Shown here: one piece after another, positions 23,055 to 30,593 of the stretch | How positions within the stretch are numbered: position 1 is the first letter of the stretch | Layout of the letters: each line of letters opens with the position of its first letter | Origin: JACVRW01 sp963819115 | GTDB lineage: Bacteria; Actinomycetota; Thermoleophilia; Solirubrobacterales; Thermoleophilaceae | Assembly: GCA_963819115.1 (NCBI GenBank) | Contig: CAWFUR010000011.1 | Coordinates: forward strand, 992,001-1,056,000 | DNA length: 64,000 nucleotides | Direction: 5' to 3' | Translations under genes and position numbers: made by a program | The notes under the pieces: model-generated | Databases searched by the model: none | Told to the model about the DNA's origin: nothing | Seen by the model: the letters and a program-made list of their open reading frames with translations, nothing else

Positions 23055-25677
23055 TCGCCCACTGTGCGGCGTGTCCCGCCGGCGCCCGCAGCGGGAACAC
23101 GACGGTGCGGCCGCGCTGCCTCGAGCGCACGCGGACGCCGCCCGCGTAGGCCAGGAAGGGCCCGCTCGCCGGTGCGGTCACCGCCATCCTCAGGCGTGAC
23201 GAGCGGGAGGTGACCACGTACCCGCGCGCGCCGGCCTTCCCGTAGGCCACGCCCACGCGCGGGAGGCGCAGTGAGAAGGTGCGCAGCGGCAGCTGCGGGT
23301 CGATCCGGTAGCCGTTCGTGGTGGGCTCGATGCCCGCGAGCATGATCGTGTCGAAGAGGAGCCAGGCCGGCTGGTGCATCACCTGGCCCGTATAGCCCTT
23401 GGATATGCCGATTCCGCAGCGGGCCGGATCGGTGGAGAAGTGCGCGCGGCACACGTCGTCCACCGAGATGGTCCCGCCCCAGTGGCGCGGATAGGCCCGT
23501 GCGTGGGCGCGGAGCGTGTTGCGCTGCAGCTCGTCGAAGGCGAAACGGCGGGCGCCGGGCACGGTGGGGCCGAGCCGGCCGAGCGACCAGGCAAGCCAGC
23601 CGTTCACGGCGTACCACGAGCCGCCCACGAACACGGCGTTGTTGTCCCCGGTGGCGGTGTTCACCGGTGAGCTGCGCTCGGTGACGCCGGGGTCGCTCGA
23701 GGCGGGCGACTGGGATGAGCCGATCCGCGCGGGTCCCTTGGCGGCGGCGGGGGCGCCCTCGCCCGTCAGGTAGCGGCGGACGTTGCGCACGAGCGTCCGG
23801 GCCTGTCCACCGGTCGGCGCTCCCGCGAGGATCGCCCAGGGCTGGGGCTCGCCGAAGATCACCCCGCGGCCGATCTGCCGGTCGCCCGCATAGCCCCGCG
23901 AGTACCACCCACCGCCGGTCCATTCGCGGCGCGTGACATTGAGGTTGCGCGCCCCCGCGGCGCGAAGCGCCGCGGCGAACCGGCGGTCCCCGCGCAGGTC
24001 GGCCAGCTCGGCCAGGCGCGGATACACGTAGGCGAGCTGGGCGGACACCAGGTTCGACTCCGTCATCTGGAGGAACGTGGTGGAGAAGTCGGACCAGTCG
24101 CCCGCGCCGGGACTGAGGTAGCCGCCGTGCGGGCCGCGGAGCGACTCCTGGTGGTCGAACGCCAGTTCGAGGTGGCGCCAGAGGGTGGCGGTCCCGGTGT
24201 CGCTGAACCGGACCCGCCGGTCGAAGGCTCCCGTGTCGCGGGTGGCAAGCCCGTACTCGGCCGCCGACCACAGCAGCCACAGGTCCATGTCGTCGGCGTT
24301 GGGGAGCGCGTCGTCGGGACGGCAGAGCGAAAACATCGCGTAGGGGATCTGCCCGCCGCCGCGCGGCTGCTCCGACGCCGAGTAGAGGAGCACGTCCCTG
24401 GCCAGGGCCGGGTCGGAGTAGATCACCGGGAGCATGTGCTGGAGCGGGTCCCGGAAGGCGCCCTGAAAACCGAAGTCGTACTGGTAGTAGCCGCCCTGGG
24501 AGATGATCCGCCGGCCGCGGCACTCCTCGTAGCTCGTGCCCGAGCGGAGGGTGTACGTGGCCCACTGGAGCTCGCGCGAGAGCCATTCGCGCCCCCGGCC
24601 GAGCCGGGCCTGAGGCATCGACCGGGCCCACCGGCGTGCGCTGTGGGAGAAGGACTGCGGTTGCGCGCGCCGGCTCGCCACGAGCCCGGCGATCTGGCCC
24701 GGGTGCGCGATCCCGTAGGCGTAGCGAAGCGTGATCGCCCGCCCCGGCCGAAGGCGCCACGGCGCCCGGAAGGCCATCATCGCCCGGCCCGTGGCCCCCG
24801 CCTCGGTGGCGGGGGCGATCGCCCCGTCGAGTCCACCGGCTGCCACCGCCGCGGGGCGCGCCCGGCCGCCGGCGCCAAAGAACGACCTGGTGTCGGTGGT
24901 GAAGCCGCTCGTGGGCCCGGCGAGAGCGGCGGCGAAGATGGCGAGCGGGCGCCGGTCCGGTCCCTCGGCGCGCTGAGCCACGCTCAGGATGCGGCCACGG
25001 CGGCGGTAGCTCGGCCTCCCCACGCCCACCGGGCGCTTGTCGCTCTGGTCGAACGGATTTGCGTCCCAGTACTCGAACCAGGAACCGCGGCGGGGGCGAG
25101 CGCTCGTGTTGCGGATCGTGATCTCATGGACCAGCACCGGCCCGGCGCCCAGGGGCGTGTGTATCCGCTCGTCGACGCGCATGCCGTGGGCCTCGGTACG
25201 GCGCGCGAAGTACCCGACCCCGAACTCGCGGAGGGTCCGCGCACCGTGCGGGCGGTCCGGATACAGGGTGCTCGTCACCGTGCCGCCGGTCCGGAGGTAT
25301 CCGAAGCCGCCGGCGTAGTGGCGCGCCTCCGGCTGGTAGCGGTTGGCCCACTCGTAGCGGCGGTCCTGGCTCCAGAGCTGCACGAAGCCGTCGTTCGAGG
25401 CCGTGGCGATCGCACGTCCGTTCCCGAGCTGGTGGAAGGCCTCGGTGCTGTCCTCGACCTCGGGCTGGCGGGCGAAGGGGGCGCGCTGCTGGTCGAGCGT
25501 GTAGCGGTAGACGGGCAGCCCGAAGCGGTCCACCCGCCAGCGCCCGAAGGCGCCGCTCCCGCTCGCGGAACCCACGGACACGCGCGGCGAGCCGAAGAGG
25601 AGCGGACCGGGTGCGGCGGCGGCCGCCGGCGACGCCAGCGCGAGTGAGGCCAGCACGGCAACGAGCGCCCTGGGCAC
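23038..25677 (-). CDS. Secreted GH94/GH36-like (alpha/alpha)6-barrel glycoside enzyme
   Basis: An 879-residue exported protein. A Sec signal (VPRALVAVLASLALASPAAAA, here about 1-21) precedes a beta-sandwich-like N-terminal region (about 30-370) and an alpha-barrel with cellobiose-phosphorylase-like motifs: GGYYQYDFGFQGAFRDPLQH (about 480), GDWSDFST carrying the expected acid Asp, and GRGVIFGEPQPWAILAG. GH94 phosphorylases are cytoplasmic, so a secreted member probably hydrolyses an extracellular beta-glucan or related polymer; this is an inference. GTG 25677 gives an intact signal peptide and has TATAAG 7 nt upstream. Overlaps prmA's end by 17 bp, convergent. Confidence 0.75.
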   Translation of the reverse strand: MPRALVAVLASLALASPAAAAAPGPLLFGSPRVSVGSASGSGAFGRWRVDRFGLPVYRYTLDQQRAPFARQPEVEDSTEAFHQLGNGRAIATASNDGFVQLWSQDRRYEWANRYQPEARHYAGGFGYLRTGGTVTSTLYPDRPHGARTLREFGVGYFARRTEAHGMRVDERIHTPLGAGPVLVHEITIRNTSARPRRGSWFEYWDANPFDQSDKRPVGVGRPSYRRRGRILSVAQRAEGPDRRPLAIFAAALAGPTSGFTTDTRSFFGAGGRARPAAVAAGGLDGAIAPATEAGATGRAMMAFRAPWRLRPGRAITLRYAYGIAHPGQIAGLVASRRAQPQSFSHSARRWARSMPQARLGRGREWLSRELQWATYTLRSGTSYEECRGRRIISQGGYYQYDFGFQGAFRDPLQHMLPVIYSDPALARDVLLYSASEQPRGGGQIPYAMFSLCRPDDALPNADDMDLWLLWSAAEYGLATRDTGAFDRRVRFSDTGTATLWRHLELAFDHQESLRGPHGGYLSPGAGDWSDFSTTFLQMTESNLVSAQLAYVYPRLAELADLRGDRRFAAALRAAGARNLNVTRREWTGGGWYSRGYAGDRQIGRGVIFGEPQPWAILAGAPTGGQARTLVRNVRRYLTGEGAPAAAKGPARIGSSQSPASSDPGVTERSSPVNTATGDNNAVFVGGSWYAVNGWLAWSLGRLGPTVPGARRFAFDELQRNTLRAHARAYPRHWGGTISVDDVCRAHFSTDPARCGIGISKGYTGQVMHQPAWLLFDTIMLAGIEPTTNGYRIDPQLPLRTFSLRLPRVGVAYGKAGARGYVVTSRSSRLRMAVTAPASGPFLAYAGGVRVRSRQRGRTVVFPLRAPAGHAAQWAISRGR

Positions 25678-25684
25678 GACCGGG

Positions 25685-25690
25685 CTTATA
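25685..25690 (-). promoter_or_regulatory. -10 hexamer of the secreted glycosidase, leaderless type
   Basis: TATAAG on the minus strand, 7 nt before GTG 25677. Confidence 0.5.
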
Positions 25691-25726
25691 GCTGGCCTGC
25701 CCTCCCTCGTGCGGTCCGCACAGCGG

Positions 25727-25732
25727 TAGGCT
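25727..25732 (+). promoter_or_regulatory. -10 hexamer of the cyclase gene, leaderless type
   Basis: TAGGCT, 8 nt before ATG 25741. Confidence 0.5.
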
Positions 25733-25740
25733 CGCGCGCA

Positions 25741-26508
25741 ATGCGCATCGTGGACCTGTCCGCCCCGATCGAGCCGAGCCCGCCGGACACTCCCGACGCC
25801 CTGCGCACCGATATCCAGTATTCCGGCCACGCCGAGGGCGCCGCCCAGATCCAGACACTGCTCGGGGTCCCCGACCGGCTGCTGCGCGACCGCGAGGGCT
25901 GGGCCACCGAGACCTTCACCAACCTCGGCACCCACAACTCCACCCACGTGGACGCGCCCTGGCACTACAACTCGCTGATCGCCGGCGAGCCCGCGGCCAC
26001 GATCGACGAGCTCCCGCTGGAGTGGTTCTTCGGGCCCGGGGTGGTGCTGGACATGACCGGCCGGGCCGACGGCCAGGTGGTGGAGGCGGAGGAGCTCCAG
26101 CCCGCGCTGGACGCGGCCGGCCACGAGCTGGCTCCGGGCCACATCGTGCTCGTCCGCACCGGCCGCGACGAGTTCTACGGCGACCCCGGCTACATGGCGC
26201 TCGGCCCCGGCGTGAGCGCCGAGGCCACCCGCTGGCTCTGCGAGCGGGGCGTGCGGGTGATGGGGATCGACGCCTGGGGATGGGACGCCCCGCTCCACCT
26301 CCAGGCCCAGGAGGCCATCGAGCGCGACGAGCCGGGCATCTTCTGGTCCGCCCATCAATGCGACCTGGGCTACTCCCAGATCGAGCGGCTCGTGAACCTC
26401 GGCGAGCTGCCCTCGACCGGATTCCAGGTGGCCTGCTTCCCCCTGAAGATCGTGGGCGGCAGCGCCGCGCCCGCGCGCGTGGTGGGGATCGTTCCGGACC
26501 CGGGATAA
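25741..26508 (+). CDS. Cyclase family protein (kynurenine formamidase-like)
   Basis: A 255-residue metal-dependent hydrolase of the cyclase/KynB superfamily. The signature GTHNSTHVDAPWHYNS (about residues 63-78) supplies the His/His/Asp metal ligands; IDELPLEWFFGPGVVLDM and the late WGWDAPLHLQAQ segment are typical of larger members annotated as cyclases. Possible substrates include N-formylkynurenine or cyclic amides. The gene stands alone with its own promoter-like hexamer and is divergent from the glycosidase. Presence of a full trp operon nearby does not by itself imply kynurenine breakdown. Confidence 0.85.
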   Translation: MRIVDLSAPIEPSPPDTPDALRTDIQYSGHAEGAAQIQTLLGVPDRLLRDREGWATETFTNLGTHNSTHVDAPWHYNSLIAGEPAATIDELPLEWFFGPGVVLDMTGRADGQVVEAEELQPALDAAGHELAPGHIVLVRTGRDEFYGDPGYMALGPGVSAEATRWLCERGVRVMGIDAWGWDAPLHLQAQEAIERDEPGIFWSAHQCDLGYSQIERLVNLGELPSTGFQVACFPLKIVGGSAAPARVVGIVPDPG

Positions 26509-26525
26509 ACGGTCCGGACCGCGCA

Positions 26526-26531
26526 TACACT
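26526..26531 (+). promoter_or_regulatory. -10 hexamer of yqeY, leaderless type
   Basis: TACACT, 7 nt before ATG 26539, supporting that start over the GTG three bases upstream. Confidence 0.5.
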
Positions 26532-26538
26532 TAAAGTG

Positions 26539-26970
26539 ATGTCCACGTTGACTCAGGTGCAGGCTGATGTGACCACCGCCATGAAGGCGGGGGATCGCGA
26601 GCGCGTGCACGCTCTGCGCCTGATCGTGAACGAGCTGCAGAAGGCGGCCAAGGACGGGGGGGCCGACGAGGTCGAGGTGCTCCAGCGCGAGCGCAAGCGC
26701 CGCCTGGAGGCCGCGGAGGCCTACCACGAGGGCGGGCGCGACGAGGCCGCCGCGAGCGAGGAGCGCGAGGCGGAGCTGATCGCGAGCTACCTCCCGGCGC
26801 AGATATCCGACGACGAGCTCGCCGCGATCGTGGGTGACGCGCTGGCCGAGTCGGGTGCCACGTCTGCATCCGAGATGGGCAGGGTCATGGCGCTGGTGAT
26901 GCCCCAGGTGAAGGGGCGGGCGGACGGCAAGCGGGTGAGTGCCGCGGTCAAGGAGAAGCTGATCGCCTAG
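26539..26970 (+). CDS. GatB/YqeY domain-containing protein
   Basis: A 143-residue YqeY-like protein related to the C-terminal tail domain of GatB, the tRNA-dependent amidotransferase. Motifs: AMKAGDRERVHALRLIVNEL near the N-terminus, EREAELIASYLPAQISDDEL in the middle and SASEMGRVMALVMPQVKGRADG near the end. Function outside GatB is uncertain; binding of tRNA is suspected from homology. ATG 26539 has a -10 hexamer 7 nt upstream. Its TAG overlaps the GTG of the phoH-like gene by one base, so it leads the phoH-ybeY-era operon. Confidence 0.9.
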   Translation: MSTLTQVQADVTTAMKAGDRERVHALRLIVNELQKAAKDGGADEVEVLQRERKRRLEAAEAYHEGGRDEAAASEEREAELIASYLPAQISDDELAAIVGDALAESGATSASEMGRVMALVMPQVKGRADGKRVSAAVKEKLIA

Positions 26971-27950
26971 TGCGTGCGCAGCTAGAGCTCGATAACGCGT
27001 TCGCGGCCGAGTTGGCCGGTCCCGGGGACGTGATCATGAAGACCCTCGAGGGCCACCTCGACTGCGACGTCTTTTTGCGCGGCAACGTGCTCACTCTGGA
27101 CGGTGACGAGGAGGACGTCGCCGCGGCGCGGACCGTCATCCGCGAGCTCACCGACCTGGTGCGCCAGGGGCACGAGATCGCCCCGGGCACGATCGAGGCG
27201 ATCTCCGACGCGCTCGAGCGCCACGAGAGCCCCAGCCGCATCCTCGAGGACGTGGTCTGGCGCCACCGCGGCCTGAAGGTCGCGCCGAAGACGGTGAACC
27301 AGAAGCGCTACGTGGACGCGATCCGCCGCTCCACCATCTCGGTGGGCATCGGTCCCGCGGGCACGGGCAAGTCCTTCCTGGCCGTGGCGATGGCGGTGGC
27401 GGCCCTCTCGCGCCGCGAGGTGAACCGGATCGTGCTCACCCGGCCGGCCGTGGAGGCGGGTGAGCGGCTCGGGTTCCTGCCCGGGGACCTCATGGCGAAG
27501 GTCGATCCCTACCTGCGTCCCCTCTTCGACGCCCTCTACGACATGCTCGAGCCGGAGAAGGTGAACCAGCACCTCGAGCGCGGCGTGATCGAGGTGGCGC
27601 CGCTGGCCTTCATGCGCGGCCGGACGCTGAACGACTCGTTCATCATCCTCGACGAGGCGCAGAACACGAGCCCCGAGCAGATCAAGATGTTCCTGACCAG
27701 GCTCGGCTTCAACTCGAAGATGGTGGTGACCGGCGACGTTACGCAGACCGACCTGCCGCGCGACCAGCGCTCCGGCCTGCTCGTGATCGAGGACATCCTC
27801 TCGGACGTGGAGGGCATCGAGTTCGTGAGGTTCGGGGGCGAGGACGTGGTCCGCCACAAGCTGGTCCAGCGGATCGTGGCCGCCTACAACGAGCATGCGG
27901 AAAAGCAGGCGCCGCCGCTACGCGAGGCCCGCCGCCGCGGTCAGGCCTGA
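26970..27950 (+). CDS. PhoH family ATPase (PhoH-like, ybeZ position)
   Basis: A 326-residue cytoplasmic ATPase. N-terminal KH-like region (about 1-95: GNVLTLDGDEEDVAAA), then a P-loop domain: Walker A GPAGTGKSFLAVAMA (about residue 129), VEAGERLGFLPGDLMAKVDPY, Walker B SFIILDEAQNTSPEQIKMFL and the sensor-like VVTGDVTQTDLP. This is the YbeZ-type member always placed beside ybeY, where it is thought to assist rRNA processing. Starts at GTG 26970. The ybeY frame begins inside its last codons. Confidence 0.93.
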   Translation: MRAQLELDNAFAAELAGPGDVIMKTLEGHLDCDVFLRGNVLTLDGDEEDVAAARTVIRELTDLVRQGHEIAPGTIEAISDALERHESPSRILEDVVWRHRGLKVAPKTVNQKRYVDAIRRSTISVGIGPAGTGKSFLAVAMAVAALSRREVNRIVLTRPAVEAGERLGFLPGDLMAKVDPYLRPLFDALYDMLEPEKVNQHLERGVIEVAPLAFMRGRTLNDSFIILDEAQNTSPEQIKMFLTRLGFNSKMVVTGDVTQTDLPRDQRSGLLVIEDILSDVEGIEFVRFGGEDVVRHKLVQRIVAAYNEHAEKQAPPLREARRRGQA

Positions 27951-28330
27951 TCGAGCTCGACCTCATCCGCGCTCCCGAGGAGCTGAGGGCACCTGCCGAG
28001 GCGGCGCTGCTCGCCGCCGGGGTGTCCGAGGGACACCTCGCCGTGGCGCTCATGGACGAGGCCGAGATCCGTCGCCTCAACCGCGAGCACCGCGGCCTCG
28101 ACCGGCCCACGGACGTGCTCTCCTTTCCGGTGGACGAGCGGGATCCGAGTCCCGGGCCGCGTGAGCTGGGGGACGTGGTGATCTGCCCGGAGCAATGCAC
28201 CAACGTGACCGAGGCCGTGGTGCACGGGGTGCTCCACCTGTGCGGGTACGACCACGAGACGGACGACGGCGAGATGCTCAGCCTCCAGGACCGCGTGATG
28301 GCCGGGCTGGCGCCCCCGGCGCGACAGTGA
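27947..28330 (+). CDS. ybeY: Endoribonuclease YbeY (probable non-canonical start)
   Basis: Zinc-dependent endoribonuclease needed for 16S rRNA 3'-end maturation and ribosome quality control. Catalytic metal motif HGVLHLCGYDHETDD is near the end, and PTDVLSFPVDERD in the middle. The first conventional start in frame, GTG 28022, would delete the N-terminal strand and helix (LIELDLIRAPEELRAPAEAA) that the family has. No ATG, GTG or TTG lies between that segment and the end of phoH. CTG 27947 (overlapping the phoH stop as CTGA) is proposed as the start, giving 127 residues. If wrong, the protein is the 102-residue GTG form. GTGA overlap with era. Confidence 0.8.
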   Translation: MIELDLIRAPEELRAPAEAALLAAGVSEGHLAVALMDEAEIRRLNREHRGLDRPTDVLSFPVDERDPSPGPRELGDVVICPEQCTNVTEAVVHGVLHLCGYDHETDDGEMLSLQDRVMAGLAPPARQ

Positions 28331-29208
28331 CGCGCTCGGGCTTCGTGGCCCTGGCCGGGCGCCCGAACGCCGGCAAGTCCACGCTCGTGAACACGATCGT
28401 GGACGACAAGGTGGCGATCGTCTCCGACAAGCCCCAGACCACGCGCCGCGAGGTGCGGGGCATCGCCACCGGTGACGACTGGCAGCTCGTGCTGGTGGAC
28501 CTGCCCGGGGTCCAGCGCCCGCGCGACACGCTCACGGAGCGCATGCAGCGTCAGGTGGACCGCACGATGGCCGACGCCGACGCCGTGCTGTTCATGCTGA
28601 ACGGGGAGCAGGAGGTGGGGCCAGGGGACCGCTTCATCGCCTCCGCCATCCGCCGGGGGAAGGTGCCCGTGGTCACCGTGGTGAACAAGATCGACCGCCT
28701 GAAGCCTGGCCGGACGGTGGAGGCCCTGACCGCCGCCGCCGCTCTCGGCCTCGAGGGCGAGGTGTTCCCACTGAGCGCGCGCACCGGCGACGGCGTGCCG
28801 GAGCTGGTGAGCCACCTGGTGGCGATGCTGCCCGAGGGCCCGTTCATGTACCCGCCGGAGGACCACACCGACCTTCCGGAGGCCGTGCGTCTCGCGGAGG
28901 TGGTGCGCGAGCAGGTGCTCCTGCGCACCCGCGAGGAGCTGCCGCACGCCGTGGAGGTCGAGGTGTCGGATATCGAGACCCGGGCCGACGGCCTGCTGAT
29001 GTTGCGCGCCCAGGTCTGGGCCGAAAGCGAGTCCCAGAAGGCCATCCTGGTGGGCTCCGGAGGCCGGATGGTCCGGGCCATCGGCATGGCCGCACGCAAG
29101 GAGATCGAGCGTTCCCGGGGCACTCGCGTCCATCTCGAGCTTCAGGTGCGGGTGCGCAAGGGCTGGCGCCGCGACGAGGGGCTGCTCGACCGCCTGGGCA
29201 TCGAGTGA
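28327..29208 (+). CDS. era: GTPase Era
   Basis: A 293-residue GTPase that binds 16S rRNA and licenses 30S maturation. G1 GRPNAGKSTLVN (about 8-19), G2 KPQTTRREVRG, G3 DLPGVQRPRDTL, G4 NKIDRLK and G5 LSARTGDG; the C-terminal KH domain contains GGRMVRAIGMAARKEIER and ends in VRVRKGWRRDEGLLDRLG. GTG 28327 overlaps the ybeY stop by 4 bp. The phoH-ybeY-era order is the classic ribosome-maturation cluster. Confidence 0.96.
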   Translation: MTRSGFVALAGRPNAGKSTLVNTIVDDKVAIVSDKPQTTRREVRGIATGDDWQLVLVDLPGVQRPRDTLTERMQRQVDRTMADADAVLFMLNGEQEVGPGDRFIASAIRRGKVPVVTVVNKIDRLKPGRTVEALTAAAALGLEGEVFPLSARTGDGVPELVSHLVAMLPEGPFMYPPEDHTDLPEAVRLAEVVREQVLLRTREELPHAVEVEVSDIETRADGLLMLRAQVWAESESQKAILVGSGGRMVRAIGMAARKEIERSRGTRVHLELQVRVRKGWRRDEGLLDRLGIE

Positions 29209-29975
29209 CCGACCGCGAGCGGGTCCGGGCCTTCCTGCGCGCGACGGAGGAGGCCACCTGCGACGCGGCCGTGCCTGCGCGCCACGGCACGGCGCTCACC
29301 ACTCCGAGCCTCCCGCTTGTGTGGCAGCTGAACGCCCTGCGCGTGGAGGACCCCGACGCGGACGCCGGAGCGGTGGCCGCGGAAGCGGAGGAGCTCCAGG
29401 GCCATCTCGCTCACCGCAAGCTGGTGGTGCCCGACCCCGAGCAGGGCGCGCGCCTTGCCCCGGAGCTGGCGCGGCTCGGATGGAATGTGAGCCGGGTGGT
29501 GGTGATGGTCCACACTCGCGAGCCGGCCTCCGACAGGCCGGTGGCGGGGGGCACGGAGGTGGACCGTGCGGCGGGCGCCGCGGCGCTGGCCGCCTTCCGC
29601 CGCGAGCAGCCCCTGGACACGCCGGAGTCGATCCGGGAGCTCCACGAGATGGACGAGCGCTACACGCGCGTCGCGGCGGCTCGGGACTTCGTGGCCCCGC
29701 CCGGAGAGGCCTGGGCGAGCTGCCGGCTGCTCAGTGGCCGCGGGCTCGCGGAGGTGGATCAGGTGGGCACGCTCGCGGCGCACCGGCGGCGCGGCTACGC
29801 GTCGGCCGCGGTGCTCGCGGCGGTGGGCGCCGCACGGGCCGAGGCACTGGATCCGGTGTTCCTGCTCACGGACGCCGGCGACTGGCCGCAGTACCTCTAC
29901 AGGCGGCTCGGGTTCGACCACTTCGACCGGCGCTGGGAGTTCATGAAGCTGCCGCTCTCGACGTCCCCTACATAA
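29205..29975 (+). CDS. GNAT-family N-acetyltransferase
   Basis: A 256-residue protein whose C-terminal half has the GNAT acetyl-CoA-binding pattern: AEVDQVGTLAAHRRRGYASA (motif A, R/Q-x-x-G-x-G/A) and QYLYRRLGFDHFDRRWEF (motif B). The N-terminal half (about 1-110) looks like a degenerate first GNAT domain (LPLVWQLNALRVEDPDA). GTG 29205 overlaps era's stop by 4 bp, so it is translated with era. The acceptor substrate is unknown. Confidence 0.85.
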   Translation: MTDRERVRAFLRATEEATCDAAVPARHGTALTTPSLPLVWQLNALRVEDPDADAGAVAAEAEELQGHLAHRKLVVPDPEQGARLAPELARLGWNVSRVVVMVHTREPASDRPVAGGTEVDRAAGAAALAAFRREQPLDTPESIRELHEMDERYTRVAAARDFVAPPGEAWASCRLLSGRGLAEVDQVGTLAAHRRRGYASAAVLAAVGAARAEALDPVFLLTDAGDWPQYLYRRLGFDHFDRRWEFMKLPLSTSPT

Positions 29976-29976
29976 T
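29971..29976 (+). promoter_or_regulatory. -10 hexamer of hisIE, leaderless type
   Basis: CATAAT, 8 nt before ATG 29985, overlapping the end of the GNAT gene. It would drive hisIE and the trpEGDC operon. Confidence 0.5.
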
Positions 29977-29984
29977 CAGCGGGA

Positions 29985-30593
29985 ATGGATCCGTCGCCAC
30001 CCATCGACCTGGCCTGGGACAAGGGCCCCCTGCCCTGCGTGGTGCAGGACTGGCGCACGGGCGAGGTGCTGACCGTGGCCTACATGGACCGGGAGGCGCT
30101 CCGCCGCACCCGCGAGAGCGGCGAGATGTGGTTCTGGAGCCGGTCGCGCCAGGAGCTTTGGCACAAGGGGGAGACCTCGGGCAACGTGCAGCGCCTCCGC
30201 GAGCTGCGCTGGGACTGCGACGCGGACACGCTGCTGGCCGAGGTGGAGCCGGCCGGCCCGGCCTGCCACACGGGCGAGCGCACCTGCTTCCACAATGGGG
30301 ACGTGGAGCCCTCGCCGGGCGAGGCCGTGGGCGCGCTCGAGCGGACGATCGCCGCGCGCCGCGAGGACGCGCCCGAGGGCAGCTGGACCGCCCGCCTGCT
30401 CGCGGATCCGCGGCTGCGCGAGGAGAAGGTCCTTGAGGAGGCCGAGGAGGTGACGCGGGCGGCGCGCCAGGAGTCCGACGAGCGCGTGGCCGAGGAGGCC
30501 GCGGACGTGATCTACCACCTGGCCGTGCTGCTCGGAGCCCGTGGGCTCAGCCTCACCGACGCGTTCGCGGTGCTGAATGACCGTCGCCGCTGA
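29985..30593 (+). CDS. hisIE: Bifunctional phosphoribosyl-AMP cyclohydrolase / phosphoribosyl-ATP pyrophosphatase
   Basis: A 202-residue fusion catalysing steps 2 and 3 of histidine synthesis. HisI domain (about 1-110): TGEVLTVAYMDREALRRT, SRSRQELWHKGETSGN, and the metal/catalytic cysteines in DCDADTLL and CHTGERTCF. HisE domain (about 118-202): REEKVLEEAEEVTRAARQ and ADVIYHLAVLLGARG carry the acidic pyrophosphohydrolase residues. It overlaps trpE by 17 bp, so a histidine gene leads the tryptophan operon; no other his gene is in the window. Confidence 0.94.
   Translation: MDPSPPIDLAWDKGPLPCVVQDWRTGEVLTVAYMDREALRRTRESGEMWFWSRSRQELWHKGETSGNVQRLRELRWDCDADTLLAEVEPAGPACHTGERTCFHNGDVEPSPGEAVGALERTIAARREDAPEGSWTARLLADPRLREEKVLEEAEEVTRAARQESDERVAEEAADVIYHLAVLLGARGLSLTDAFAVLNDRRR

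Noticed and set aside
29940..30577. Tryptophan attenuator or T-box leader upstream of trpE
   Set aside because: hisIE occupies the region and overlaps trpE by 17 bp; there is no leader peptide with Trp codons and no room for one.
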